From an uncultured Lutibacter sp. (lineage in GTDB: Bacteria; Bacteroidota; Bacteroidia; Flavobacteriales; Flavobacteriaceae), in assembly GCF_947495725.1 (NCBI RefSeq), contig NZ_CANLZZ010000002.1, positions 434,001 to 498,000 of the forward strand: DNA of 64,000 nt, given 5' to 3'. The notes beneath the pieces were generated by a model. It was not told the DNA's origin, made no database searches, and saw only the letters and a list, made by a program, of their open reading frames with translations. Positions 35,874 through 46,298 of the stretch are shown here, piece after piece (within the stretch, counting starts at the first letter, position 1; every line of letters starts with the position of its first letter). The position numbers and the translations under genes are program-made.

Positions 35874-36974
35874 TTACAATCGTATACCAACACCAAGTTC
35901 AACAGTTTCAGCATCAGCAGCGTGTGCTTTTAATCTTAGCGAAGCAAACCATTTACTGTTTATGTATCTTTTAATTCCTAGAGTTTCATAAACTCTTCCT
36001 CCATATTCAAAAGGATATTTAGCATAAAAACCTAATTGTGTTTCAATAGAAATTTTATTAATAAATAGTTCGTGTCCTACAAAAATCCCAATTCTAGAAA
36101 AATCAGAAGTTTCTTTCAAATTTGTATGAGGTATGGTAAGGTTTAATTCATAATAATCTTTTAAAATAGGCGAAATATATAGATCGGCTCCAAACTGAAT
36201 GGCCGATTTTCTGTTTAAACGTTTATCCGCATAAACTGATAATACAAAAAAGGGTTTAACACCAGTTCCTATTATTTCACTCTCATTAATACCTCCTCGG
36301 ATGGCAAAATTATATTTTATTGGTTGCTTAAAATACTTATCTAATGGGGATGGGATATATGTTTTACTTTGTGAAGTTGCATCTAAGTCGTAATTTACAC
36401 CTAAGGTAACTGCCCAAACGTTCATTCCTGAGTTTGGAGATTTTATATTTGAATTTGAAGCATGTATAAAAGTTAAACCAGCATTTACCCCTAAGTTGTT
36501 TAAAATTCTTTCTCGCTGAAAATACAGCTTAAAATAGGTACTAGAATTAATTGTTGAACCAAAAGCTGTGTTTTTGTTGTTTGTAACTTTGTTATATGGG
36601 TTTGTGTTGTACGCTAATCCAATTCCAGTTCTAAGTATTAATTGATTTTTTGAAGTTTTGTTGGTGAAGTAAAAATTATAATGTGCATATACGGAATATA
36701 ATTTCCCTAAAATACTTGATTTATAATCTTGGTAGCCAATGGAATAACCAAAATCGGGATAATTGTAATGTTCTTGCCAAGCTTCTTCTCCAAAAGTTCG
36801 TTTATTATAGCTTAAAAACAATCCGGTTGGGTGACCTTGCAAAAGAACAGCCGCATCAGGATTTTGTTTTAAAATATTGCCGTAAAAATAATCTGCTTGA
36901 ATATAGTTAGAATTACTTTGACAATGGCCAAAATAAACACTAAGAAATAAAATTAAAAATAGAAATTTTTTCAT
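35874..36974 (-). CDS. PagL-like lipid A deacylase / acyloxyacyl hydrolase (first copy)
   Basis: A 366-residue paralogue of the next gene, the same length. A signal peptide ends near FGHCQ; the His-x-Ser motif is HASN (H171, S173) followed by KSPNSGMN. C-terminus VELGVGIRL. It is probably an outer-membrane enzyme trimming acyl chains from lipid A. Keeping the catalytic pair in both copies argues that both are active. It lies 6 bases downstream of dnaE on the same strand, so it may be read from the dnaE transcript. Confidence 0.75.
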   Translation of the reverse strand: MKKFLFLILFLSVYFGHCQSNSNYIQADYFYGNILKQNPDAAVLLQGHPTGLFLSYNKRTFGEEAWQEHYNYPDFGYSIGYQDYKSSILGKLYSVYAHYNFYFTNKTSKNQLILRTGIGLAYNTNPYNKVTNNKNTAFGSTINSSTYFKLYFQRERILNNLGVNAGLTFIHASNSNIKSPNSGMNVWAVTLGVNYDLDATSQSKTYIPSPLDKYFKQPIKYNFAIRGGINESEIIGTGVKPFFVLSVYADKRLNRKSAIQFGADLYISPILKDYYELNLTIPHTNLKETSDFSRIGIFVGHELFINKISIETQLGFYAKYPFEYGGRVYETLGIKRYINSKWFASLRLKAHAADAETVELGVGIRL

Positions 36975-36980
36975 AAAAAA

Positions 36981-39900
36981 TTAACTCACTTTAAAACTTG
37001 GATGAACTTCCTTTAAATCCTTTAAAAAATCATTAGAAACATGCACCTTGGTTGATCGACTCGGCATTGTTAATTTAGTTTGCTCTTTTAAATCGTATAC
37101 AATAAAATCAATTGGTACTGACCCTTCATTTTTTTTAAAAAAGTTTTTCAATTCATTAATTTTTATCTCATTTAATTTCTCAATATCAATATGTAAGGTA
37201 ATTTTCTTTGCTTGTTTTTCTAAAACATCTTGTAAAATTTGAATGCCAGTAAAATTAATACGGGGTTCTCCAATATTACCATCTTTATTTCTCCAACCAG
37301 GAGCAATATTTACCTTAATTTGTCTAAATGCATTTTCGTATAAGTAAGGTTTAAAGTTTAGGTAAGCATCCTTAAAAATTCTAAATTCGTGACTGTCGCC
37401 AAAATCTTGAACAACAAAAGAAGCCCACTCATTACCATTTTGAGATACTCGATGCTGCACATCGGTTAGTATTCCTGCAAAAGTTAAATTGGCACCTACA
37501 TATTTATTTAAATCTTCTTTAAATACAGAAACTGATGCATTGCAAAAATATTTTATTTCATTTTTAAAATCATCTAATGGGTGACCCGAAATATAGATTC
37601 CAACAAGTTCTTTTTCTTTAGAAAGTTCTTCCATCATTCCCCATTTTTCGGCTTGTGGAATTTCTGGTTCTGGAAATTGAACTTCTGAAGTTTCTCCAAA
37701 CATAGAAATTTGAGAAGAGTTTTTATTTTCTTGGTATTTGTTTCCAAATCGAATTGCTTTCTCAAGAAATGTAACTCCTTTTTCATCGGTTGCATAATAT
37801 TGCGCTCTATGAACATTTGCAAAAGAATCTAATCCTCCAGCCATAGCTAAACCATCAAAAGCTCTTTTGTTACAAGCCCTTAAATCAACTCTTTTGGTCA
37901 TATCAAATATAGATGTGAAATTGCCGTTTTTTTTACGTTCTTCTATAATAGAATCTACAGCAGCACCACCCACACCCTTTATGGCTCCCATTCCAAATCG
38001 TATAGCACCTTCTTTATTTACAGAAAACTTATAATATGATTCATTAACATCTGGACCCAAAACTGGTATTCCTGAGCGTTTACATTCTTCCATAAAAAAT
38101 GTAACTTGTTTAATATCGTTCATGTTATTTGAAAGCACAGCAGCCATATATTCCGCAGGATAATGTGCTTTTAAATATGCAGTTTGATAAGCAATATAGG
38201 CATAACATGTTGAATGCGATTTATTAAATGCATATGCAGCAAAAGCTTCCCAATCTTTCCAAACTTTTTCTAAAATCTTTTCGTCATGTCCTTTTTCTTT
38301 ACCGCCATTAATAAATTTGGGTTTCAGTTTTTCTAGTAGCGCAAATATTTTTTTACCCATTGCTTTTCGAAGCATATCGGCATCACCTTTTGAAAATCCA
38401 GCTAATTTTTGAGAAAGTAACATTACTTGCTCTTGATACACAGTAATACCATAGGTTTCCTTTAGGTATTCTTCCATATCATCTAAGTCGTAGGTAATTT
38501 CCTCTCTACCGTGTTTTCTATCAATAAAAGAAGGTATGTATTCCATTGGTCCAGGACGATACAAAGCATTCATTGCAATTAAATCGGCAAACTCAGTTGG
38601 TTTTAACGATTTCATATGCTTTTGCATTCCTGGAGATTCGTATTGAAAAATACCAATAGTTTCACCTCGTTGGAATAATTTGTATGTTTCCTCATCATCT
38701 AAGGGAAAATCATCGGGAACTAAATCAATACCATGTTTTGCTTTTACAATTTTAACAGTATCTTTTATTAAGGTTAAGGTTTTTAGTCCTAAGAAATCCA
38801 TTTTTAAAAGACCAGCACTTTCCACAACTCCGTTATCGAATTGCGTAACATACATGTCTGAATCTTTGGCCGTTGAAACAGGAACTAAATTTGTAATAGG
38901 CTCGGGAGTAATAATTACTCCACAAGCGTGAATACCAGTATTTCTAATGGAACCCTCTAAATTTCTAGCCTGATTAATGGTTTCCGCTTCCAAATTACTA
39001 CCTTCCGAAAGCTTCCTTAATTCTTCAACGCCAACTAAATCTTCAGCTTTTAAGCCTTTAATTTTACCTTTACTTTTAGGGTCTTCACCAAAAATGTGTT
39101 GTAATTTAACTCCAGGAATTAATTTGGCAATTCTATCGGCTTCATTTAAAGGTAAATCCAATGCTCTTGCCGTATCTCTAATGGAAGATTTAGCTGCCAT
39201 ACTACCATAAGTAATAATTTGAGCAACTTGCGGTGCGCCATATTTTTCAATTACAAAATCAATTACACGCTGTCTTCCTTCATCATCAAAATCAATATCA
39301 ATATCGGGCATTGATACACGATCGGGATTTAAGAAACGCTCAAAAAGTAAATCGTATTTAATAGGGTCAATATTTGTAATCCATAAACAGTATGCCACTG
39401 CTGATCCTGCTGCAGAACCACGTCCCGGACCTACTGAAACTCCCATTTTACGAGCTTCTAAAATAAAATCCCAAACAATTAAAAAATAACCTGGATAACC
39501 AGTTTTTTTAATAATTTCGAGCTCAAAATCTAGTCGTTCAATTGTGTCTTCATTTAAAACATCACCATATCTAATTTTTGCACCTTCATAGGTTAGGTGA
39601 CGCAAAAAAGCATTTTCTCCACGAACACCTCCATCAATTTCATCTTGGGGGTCAACAAAACGTTCGGGAATATCAAATTTAGGAAGTAAAACATCCCTAC
39701 TTAGTTTAAAAACTTCTACTTTATCAATTATTTCTTGAATATTAATAATAGATTCAGGAATGTCTTTAAACAATTCCTTCATTTCGTCTTCACTCTTAAA
39801 ATAATATTGATCGTTTGGTAATCCGTATCTAAATCCTCTTCCACGCCCTTTTGGTGTAGCTGTTTTTTCACCGTCTTTTACGCACAGTAAAATATCATGT

Positions 39901-41579
39901 GCATTTGCCTCTTCTTGTCTGGTATAGAAGGTATTATTTGTTGCAATTAATTTTACGTTATGTTTTTTTGAAAACTGAATCAATACTTCGTTAACATGGT
40001 CTTCATTTTCTTGTCCATGTCGCATTAATTCCAAATAGAAATCATCGCCAAATTGCTCTTTCCACCAAATTAATGCTTCTTCAGCTTGGGCTTCACCTAT
40101 GTTTAATATTTTATTTGGTATTTCTCCATATAAATTTCCTGAAAGTACCATTACATCTTCTTTGTACTCCTCAATTATTTTTTTGTCTATTCGTGGAACA
40201 TAATAAAAGCCATCGGTATGTGATTTCGATGACATTTTTGCTAAATTTAAATAACCATTTTTGTTTTTAGCAAGCAGCACTATTTGATATCCATTATCTT
40301 TTTGCGATTTATTAGTATGATCTTCACAAACGTTAAATTCGCAACCGGCTATTGGTTTAAAAGGAATACGATAATCATTTTGGTCAAAGTCTAAATCAAC
40401 ACTTTCTGTTTCGTCTTTTTTACCATCTTCGTCTCTAGAGATTACATATTCTAACTCAATTTTATCTCCTTTGTTTAACCTTTCTTTAATGGTTTCAAAC
40501 TCTTTTTCAGAATTGTTAACATCAAAGGTTACTTCATTTCCTTCTGTGTCTTTATAAATTAAATCAACAAATTCACCGTTTAAAATTTTACTTTTAATTG
40601 ATTTTGTTAAATCTATTTTTTTATTGTGTGCATCGGCTTCAGAATAATGCTTAAATCCTGCTTGAATAAAATTAAAAGCGTTCATCATATTACCAGTGTC
40701 GGTAATAGCAATGGCATTCATTCCTCCATTTATTGCAGAATTAACCAAATCATCGATACTTGAAGTGGATTGTAAAATGGAAAACTGAGAATGACAATGT
40801 AAATGAGCAAATGATGCTTTTGCTAAATCTTCAGAGATTTCAACAGCGGTTGTTGTACTTTTTGAGGGTTGTTCTGTTGATTTTAATTTATCACTTTCTT
40901 TTTTAAGGTTTAAGTGTTTTAGTCCTATAACTTTAGTAAGTTCCTTGTTAAAATCTCTGTAATTTTGAAAGAAGTTTTCTTCAATTTTAATTTCTTCCGA
41001 ATTGTAATTTCCCAGTCTAATTAACTCTAAAAAACAGCGAGTTGTTGCTTCAACATCGGCAGTTGCATTGTGTGCTTCTGAAAATGGAGTGTTAAATAGG
41101 TGTTGGTGTAATTCAGTTAAAGTTGGTAATTTAAATTTACCTCCTCTACCACCAGGAATTTGACAAAGTAATGCTGTTTTTTCTGTACAAGTATCTAAAA
41201 CGGGTAAAGTAGTCATTGCAGACTGTATTTCCATTCTGTGATATTCACAGCCCATAATATTTACATCAAATTCAACATTTTGACCAACAACATAAGTTGA
41301 TTTTGATAATGCGTCATTAAATAAATAAAGTACTTTTTCTAAATCTTCACCTTGTTCTTCAGCTAATTGGGTGGAAATTCCATGTATTTGCTCAGCATCA
41401 TATGGAATGTTAAATCCATCGGGTTTTATCAAAAAATCTTGATGTTCAATTAACTTTCCATATTTATCATGTAGTTGCCATGCAATTTGAATACATCTAG
41501 GCCAATTGTCTGTATCTGTAATTGGTGCGTTCCAATTTTTAGGTAAACCAGTAGTCTCAGTATCAAATATTAAAAACAT
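36981..41579 (-). CDS. dnaE: DNA polymerase III alpha subunit with N-terminal exonuclease
   Basis: A 1532-residue replicative polymerase. Residues 1-210 form a DnaQ-type DEDDh 3'-5' exonuclease (FDTETTG with D6/E8; HGIS; VGQNVEFDVNIM; HNATADVEA), so proofreading is fused to the polymerase. After a linker, the PHP domain starts at about 258 (HLHCHSQFS) and carries an insert of about 100 residues (VDLIYKDTEGNE through SVDLDFDQND). The palm contains the catalytic PDIDIDF (about 757-763). Later come the finger, tandem HhH, OB-fold (LTFAGILTDV) and tail. Order differs from PolC, where the exonuclease lies inside the PHP domain. Common in flavobacteria, I believe, though I cannot confirm here. Confidence 0.95.
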   Translation of the reverse strand: MFLIFDTETTGLPKNWNAPITDTDNWPRCIQIAWQLHDKYGKLIEHQDFLIKPDGFNIPYDAEQIHGISTQLAEEQGEDLEKVLYLFNDALSKSTYVVGQNVEFDVNIMGCEYHRMEIQSAMTTLPVLDTCTEKTALLCQIPGGRGGKFKLPTLTELHQHLFNTPFSEAHNATADVEATTRCFLELIRLGNYNSEEIKIEENFFQNYRDFNKELTKVIGLKHLNLKKESDKLKSTEQPSKSTTTAVEISEDLAKASFAHLHCHSQFSILQSTSSIDDLVNSAINGGMNAIAITDTGNMMNAFNFIQAGFKHYSEADAHNKKIDLTKSIKSKILNGEFVDLIYKDTEGNEVTFDVNNSEKEFETIKERLNKGDKIELEYVISRDEDGKKDETESVDLDFDQNDYRIPFKPIAGCEFNVCEDHTNKSQKDNGYQIVLLAKNKNGYLNLAKMSSKSHTDGFYYVPRIDKKIIEEYKEDVMVLSGNLYGEIPNKILNIGEAQAEEALIWWKEQFGDDFYLELMRHGQENEDHVNEVLIQFSKKHNVKLIATNNTFYTRQEEANAHDILLCVKDGEKTATPKGRGRGFRYGLPNDQYYFKSEDEMKELFKDIPESIINIQEIIDKVEVFKLSRDVLLPKFDIPERFVDPQDEIDGGVRGENAFLRHLTYEGAKIRYGDVLNEDTIERLDFELEIIKKTGYPGYFLIVWDFILEARKMGVSVGPGRGSAAGSAVAYCLWITNIDPIKYDLLFERFLNPDRVSMPDIDIDFDDEGRQRVIDFVIEKYGAPQVAQIITYGSMAAKSSIRDTARALDLPLNEADRIAKLIPGVKLQHIFGEDPKSKGKIKGLKAEDLVGVEELRKLSEGSNLEAETINQARNLEGSIRNTGIHACGVIITPEPITNLVPVSTAKDSDMYVTQFDNGVVESAGLLKMDFLGLKTLTLIKDTVKIVKAKHGIDLVPDDFPLDDEETYKLFQRGETIGIFQYESPGMQKHMKSLKPTEFADLIAMNALYRPGPMEYIPSFIDRKHGREEITYDLDDMEEYLKETYGITVYQEQVMLLSQKLAGFSKGDADMLRKAMGKKIFALLEKLKPKFINGGKEKGHDEKILEKVWKDWEAFAAYAFNKSHSTCYAYIAYQTAYLKAHYPAEYMAAVLSNNMNDIKQVTFFMEECKRSGIPVLGPDVNESYYKFSVNKEGAIRFGMGAIKGVGGAAVDSIIEERKKNGNFTSIFDMTKRVDLRACNKRAFDGLAMAGGLDSFANVHRAQYYATDEKGVTFLEKAIRFGNKYQENKNSSQISMFGETSEVQFPEPEIPQAEKWGMMEELSKEKELVGIYISGHPLDDFKNEIKYFCNASVSVFKEDLNKYVGANLTFAGILTDVQHRVSQNGNEWASFVVQDFGDSHEFRIFKDAYLNFKPYLYENAFRQIKVNIAPGWRNKDGNIGEPRINFTGIQILQDVLEKQAKKITLHIDIEKLNEIKINELKNFFKKNEGSVPIDFIVYDLKEQTKLTMPSRSTKVHVSNDFLKDLKEVHPSFKVS

Positions 41580-41759
41580 GAATAAAATAGAGTTTGAAAA
41601 TGCAATTTCAAAAATATGAATTTAAAAGTTGGCAGTGTTCTTTAGGGTTCTTTTTTTATTAACAGCACTAATTAAAACAAAAATTTATTAAAATTATTGT
41701 AACATTTTTATATTTTAGGCATCTAATGGATTGTATTATAAATTATAAAATTGAGGAAA

Positions 41760-42503
41760 ATGAAAAAAATCACTTTATTATTATTAGTTATTATGGCAAG
41801 TTTGGGAGTAAAAGCACAAACTGCAGATGAAATTTTAGAAAATTATTTTGAAAATATTGGTGGTCTAGAAAACCTTAAAAGTATTCAGGGTATTAAAATG
41901 ACTGCAAAAGTTAGTCAGCAAGGGATGGAAATTCCATTGGAAATATTTCAATTTTCAGATGGAAAACAAATGACAGTTATTAATTTTCAAGGGAAAGAAA
42001 TAAAACAAGGAGTTTTTGATGGTGAAACATTATGGGGACATAATTTTATGACCATGAAAGCAGAAAAAAATGATGCTGAGACAACGGCAAATATGAAGTT
42101 AAATTCTAATGATTTTCCAGATTCTTTTATTGACTATAAAGATAAAGGATATACTGTTGAATTATTAGGTAATGAAACAATTGATGGGGCAGAGACTTTT
42201 AAAATTAAATTAACAAAAGAGCCGGTTACTATAGATGGAAATAAGGAAGATGACGTAAGTTTTTACTTCTTTGATAAAGAAAATTTTGTTCCAATTGCTA
42301 TTCAAAAAGAGATAAAAGCAGGGCAAGGTAAGGGAATGATTTCTGAAGTGACAATGAGTGATTATCAAGAGGTTGATGGTATTTATTTTCCGTTTTCAAT
42401 GACTCAAGGTGTAAAAGGTCAGCCAGGAGCTCCTTTAACTATTACAACTATAGAATTAAACCCTGAAGTTGACGCAAGTGTTTTTACATTTCCGGCAGAA
42501 TAA
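41760..42503 (+). CDS. Exported LolA-like/outer-membrane lipoprotein-sorting family protein
   Basis: A 247-residue exported protein. I chose the ATG at 41760 over a TTG at 41751 because it starts a standard signal peptide (MKKITLLLLVIMASLGVKAQ). The mature domain begins TADEILENYFENIGGLENLKSIQ and continues through beta-rich hairpins with KMTAKVSQQGMEIPLEIFQF, ending FTFPAE. This pattern resembles the LolA/LolB-fold family of exported proteins annotated as outer-membrane lipoprotein-sorting. A role in transport of lipoproteins or in lipid binding is only suggested. It is divergent from dnaE, separated by 180 bases. Confidence 0.7.
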   Translation: MKKITLLLLVIMASLGVKAQTADEILENYFENIGGLENLKSIQGIKMTAKVSQQGMEIPLEIFQFSDGKQMTVINFQGKEIKQGVFDGETLWGHNFMTMKAEKNDAETTANMKLNSNDFPDSFIDYKDKGYTVELLGNETIDGAETFKIKLTKEPVTIDGNKEDDVSFYFFDKENFVPIAIQKEIKAGQGKGMISEVTMSDYQEVDGIYFPFSMTQGVKGQPGAPLTITTIELNPEVDASVFTFPAE

Positions 42504-42519
42504 CAATTTTAAACTTTAA

Positions 42520-42551
42520 AAGTCCTCAAATCTTATTTGAGGATTTTTTTT
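42520..42551 (+). terminator. Terminator after the LolA-like gene
   Basis: TCCTCAAAT / ATTTGAGGA form a 9-bp stem with a CTT loop, followed by eight T. Classical intrinsic terminator 17 bases after the stop. Confidence 0.88.
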
Positions 42552-42571
42552 ATTAACTAATTCAATCTATT

Positions 42572-45500
42572 ATGAAAAAAATAATTTTAGTTTGCGGTTT
42601 TTTATTTGTCGCTTTTTCATTTCAACTAAGTGCTCAAGAAGAAATTGTTTTAAATGGAAAAGAACTATTTGGAGATATTTCGGCCAGACATATTGGACCT
42701 GCTTTAATGAGTGGTCGTATAAATGATTTAGAAAATCACCCAACAAATAATAGAATAATTTACGCAGGTACCGCAGGTGGAGGAGTTTGGAAATCAAATG
42801 ATGGAGGCACAACGTTTAATCCTATTTTTGATGATTATTGCCAATCAATTGGAGTTGTAACTATTGATCCAAATGATCCGGATAATACCATTTACGTTGG
42901 AACGGGAGAAACTTGGACACGAAATAGTGTTTCCATAGGAGATGGAATGTATAAATCTATTGATGGAGGGGCAAATTGGACAAAAATGGGTTTCGAAAAA
43001 TCGGAGCGTATAACTAGTATTGTTGTTAACCCAAAGAATTCAAAAGAAATTTATGTTGGTGTTTTAGGCGCACTTTGGGGCGATAGTGAAGACCGTGGAG
43101 TTTATAAAACTACAGATGGAGGTGTAACTTGGAATAAAATATTGTACACAAATCAAAAAACAGGCTGTTCAGATTTATTAATGGACCCGAATAATAGTAA
43201 TATTCTTTACGCATCTATGTGGGAATTTCGTAGAACCGGTTGGTCTTTTAAATCGGGAGGAGAAAGCAGTGCTTTATACAAATCAACAGATGGTGGAATA
43301 AATTGGAGGAAAATTCAGAAAGGTTTTCCTGAAGGGAAATTAGGGCGATTAGGAATAGCAATTGCAAAATCAAATTCTAATATTTTGTACACAGTTATTG
43401 AAGCTGAAAAGGATGAAAAGAAAGGTTTGTATAGAAGTGATGATGCCGGAGAATCTTGGAAGCAATTAAATAACGATTTTGGAATTACAGTACGACCATT
43501 TTATTTTTCTAGAATTGTTGTAGATCCAAAAAATCCAGAAGTTGTTGTTAAAGGTGGTTTAAGTGGCTCGATTTCTAGAGATGGAGGAAAGACATTTAAA
43601 AATTTAGGTGAAATGCATAGTGATATACACGATGTAACTTTTGATATTAATGACTCCGATAGAATGTATGCTGGTACCGATGGAGGTGTTTATCGATCTT
43701 GGAATGGTGGAACAACTATGGAAATTGTTGAAAATTTACCTTTATCACAATTTTATCATGTAAGTGTTGATAATGCTGAACCTTATAATGTTTATGGAGG
43801 TTTACAAGATAATGGTAGCTGGTACGGTCCCTCATCATCACCAGGAGGAATACAAGCAAGAGATTGGAATTCTATAGGAAATGGAGATGGGTTTAGAGTA
43901 TTAAAGCACCCAACAAAAAATATAATTTATTCTGAAATGCAAGGAGCTGAAAATGTTTGGAGATATGATGTTGAGCATAAAAGAGTGAAAACCATTCAGC
44001 CATTACCACAAAAGGGGGTCGAAAAATTACGTTTTAACTGGAATGCTCCAATGGCAACAAGTGCTCATCAGCCAGATCGGTTTTATATGGGAAGTCAATT
44101 TTTGCATAAATCGGAAGATATGGGTGATACTTGGAAAATTATTTCTCCAGATTTAACAACTAACGATCCTTTAAAACAAGGACAAGAAAATTCGGGAGGG
44201 CTTTCAAAAGATAATTCGGGAGCTGAAAATCATACTACTATTTTTACAATAGCTGAATCTCCTTTAGATGCAAACGTTATTTGGGTAGGAACTGACGATG
44301 GAAATGTACAAGTTACCGAGGACGGTGGGAAAACTTGGACTAATACAGTTGATAATATTAATGGATTGCCAAAAAATACATGGACATACCATATAGAAGC
44401 TAGTAGTTTTGATAAAGGCACCGCTTATGCAGTTTTTGATGGACATACAATGAATGATATGAAACCATATGCTTATAAAACCACCGATTTTGGTAAAACT
44501 TGGAAGAATATTATTTCGGATGATGTTGTAGGATTTGTAAGAAATATTCAAGAGGATTACGTGAATCCAGATTTATTGTTTTTAGGAACAGAATTTGGTT
44601 TATACATTACAGTTAATGGTGGAAAAAACTGGAATAAATTTACAAATAATATGCCTTCTGTGGCAGTTCATTTTATTGACTTGCAAAAACAAACTAATGA
44701 CTTGGTAATGGGAACGCATGGTAGAGGTGTTATTATTATTGATGATATTTCTCCTTTGAGAGAAATTAATCAGGATTTATTACATAAGAATTTATATTTC
44801 TTTAAAAACGAACCAACTGTAATATTTGAAGAAGGAAGTTTTTCTGGTTCTTTTGGCGCCGAGACACAGTTTGTTGGAGAAAATCCAAGTAGAGCAGTTC
44901 AGCTAAAATATTATTTAAAAAAGAGGCACACGTTTGGTAAAATGTCACTTGAGATTCAAGATTTAGAAGGGAATGTTTTAAGTGAATTAGGTCCAGGAAA
45001 ATCGAAAGGAATAAATATTGTTAATTGGAATTACCGAATGAAACAACCAAAAACAGCAAAAGGAAAAACCTTTAGTTTTGGTGGGTTTACTGCGCCAAAA
45101 GTACAAGCAGGAACTTATAAGGCAGTACTTAAAAAAGGAAAAGAAACCTTCGAACATACATTTGATGTTATCTACGATCCTAAATCTACTTTATCAGAAA
45201 AAGACAGAGAGGTAAAACACAATACAATTATGAAAATGTATGATATGACCCAAGAGCTTGCTTATATGGTTTATGAAATGGATGAAATTATAGCAAAAGC
45301 TAAAGAATTAAAATTGAAAAAGGTATTGACTAAATTAAATGAGTTAAAAGAAACTTTAGTTATTACAACTGGCGATAACTACGTTGGAAGCGCTGAACCT
45401 CAATTACGAGAAAAAATGGCTGATTTGTATAGTAAGCTAGCAACCAATTATGATAAGCCTTCGAATTCAGAATTAGAAAGTTTAAGTATTATAGTTGAGC

Positions 45501-45598
45501 GATTTGAGACAGCAAAAACTGAATATTCAAAAATAAAAAAGAAAGTAAAATTTCTTAATAATCTTCAACTCAAACCGTTTGATGAGTTTGTAAAGTAA
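42572..45598 (+). CDS. Sortilin/VPS10-like BNR-repeat exported protein
   Basis: A 1008-residue secreted protein (signal peptide ending near LSAQ). The body is a beta-propeller of repeated BNR-type units with GTxGGGVWKSxDGG, GMYKSIDGGANW, GVYKTTDGGVTW, YRSDDAGESW and YKTTDFGKTW, spanning about residues 40-720. The last 280 residues are different: a beta domain with KYYLKKRHTFGKMSLEIQD, then a charged helical tail (about 870-1008). The family is called VPS10-domain glycosyl hydrolase in databases, but no catalytic residues are apparent, so I only call it a sialidase-fold propeller. Substrate unknown. Confidence 0.8.
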   Translation: MKKIILVCGFLFVAFSFQLSAQEEIVLNGKELFGDISARHIGPALMSGRINDLENHPTNNRIIYAGTAGGGVWKSNDGGTTFNPIFDDYCQSIGVVTIDPNDPDNTIYVGTGETWTRNSVSIGDGMYKSIDGGANWTKMGFEKSERITSIVVNPKNSKEIYVGVLGALWGDSEDRGVYKTTDGGVTWNKILYTNQKTGCSDLLMDPNNSNILYASMWEFRRTGWSFKSGGESSALYKSTDGGINWRKIQKGFPEGKLGRLGIAIAKSNSNILYTVIEAEKDEKKGLYRSDDAGESWKQLNNDFGITVRPFYFSRIVVDPKNPEVVVKGGLSGSISRDGGKTFKNLGEMHSDIHDVTFDINDSDRMYAGTDGGVYRSWNGGTTMEIVENLPLSQFYHVSVDNAEPYNVYGGLQDNGSWYGPSSSPGGIQARDWNSIGNGDGFRVLKHPTKNIIYSEMQGAENVWRYDVEHKRVKTIQPLPQKGVEKLRFNWNAPMATSAHQPDRFYMGSQFLHKSEDMGDTWKIISPDLTTNDPLKQGQENSGGLSKDNSGAENHTTIFTIAESPLDANVIWVGTDDGNVQVTEDGGKTWTNTVDNINGLPKNTWTYHIEASSFDKGTAYAVFDGHTMNDMKPYAYKTTDFGKTWKNIISDDVVGFVRNIQEDYVNPDLLFLGTEFGLYITVNGGKNWNKFTNNMPSVAVHFIDLQKQTNDLVMGTHGRGVIIIDDISPLREINQDLLHKNLYFFKNEPTVIFEEGSFSGSFGAETQFVGENPSRAVQLKYYLKKRHTFGKMSLEIQDLEGNVLSELGPGKSKGINIVNWNYRMKQPKTAKGKTFSFGGFTAPKVQAGTYKAVLKKGKETFEHTFDVIYDPKSTLSEKDREVKHNTIMKMYDMTQELAYMVYEMDEIIAKAKELKLKKVLTKLNELKETLVITTGDNYVGSAEPQLREKMADLYSKLATNYDKPSNSELESLSIIVERFETAKTEYSKIKKKVKFLNNLQLKPFDEFVK

Positions 45599-45599
45599 A

Positions 45600-45628
45600 A
45601 AAAAAAGAGCCTTAAGGGCTCTTTTTTT
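45600..45628 (+). terminator. Terminator after the BNR-repeat gene
   Basis: AGAGCC and GGCTCT form a 6-bp stem, extended by A-run/T-run pairing (AAAAAA and TTTTTT), immediately after the stop. The following 219 bases to rseC show no gene or clear box that I can support. Confidence 0.85.
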
Positions 45629-45847
45629 ATGATTAATTTATAATCATTCTAAATTTTCTAGTTAATTAAAATATTTTCGTATAACTAACATTATAAGCTG
45701 GTTAACCAATTTGGTGATTTACAGCGAATTATAACTGTAACAAATATTACAAAAAATTTAATTTTTAAAAAACCCTAACAAACGTCATATTTTATACTCA
45801 AAAGTTAATTTAATTTTACGTCTTTAAGATAATGTAGAAGATTGATT

Positions 45848-46297
45848 ATGACTCAACTGGATTTAGACAGTTATAAAACCAAAGCAACTAATTTAGTTAA
45901 GCACGAAGGAATAGTTTCAAAAATTTCTAAAAATGCTATAACGATTTCGTTAAAAGGTAATGTAAATTGTGAAGGCTGTAAAGCACAATCTGCTTGTGGA
46001 GTTTCTGATTCTAACGATAAAGAAATAGAGGTCTTTAATTCAACGCAATCATTTAAAATAAATGAACCTGTAGATGTACTTCTAAAAAGAGAATTAGGAT
46101 TAAAAGCTGTATTTTGGGCTTATGTTTTTCCTTTTATTTTAATGTTTCTTGTACTTATTATTACTTCTTTATTTCTTAAAGAATGGATTGCCGGATTAAT
46201 TTCGTTAGCAATTTTAGTTCCATATTATTTTATGCTTTTTGTATTGAAAGAAAAATTTCAAAAGGCATTTCAAATTTCAATATTAAAATTTAATTAG
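45848..46297 (+). CDS. rseC: RseC/SoxR-reducing-system family protein
   Basis: A 149-residue membrane protein. The ATG at 45848 is preferred over a TTG six bases earlier. The N-terminal soluble domain has cysteine motif CEGCKAQSACG (about residues 39-49), followed by two transmembrane helices (about 84-104 and 108-128). Family members act with Rsx/Rnf to reduce SoxR in other bacteria. It sits one base upstream of rnfB, which is the usual place. Confidence 0.9.
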   Translation: MTQLDLDSYKTKATNLVKHEGIVSKISKNAITISLKGNVNCEGCKAQSACGVSDSNDKEIEVFNSTQSFKINEPVDVLLKRELGLKAVFWAYVFPFILMFLVLIITSLFLKEWIAGLISLAILVPYYFMLFVLKEKFQKAFQISILKFN

Positions 46298-46298
46298 A

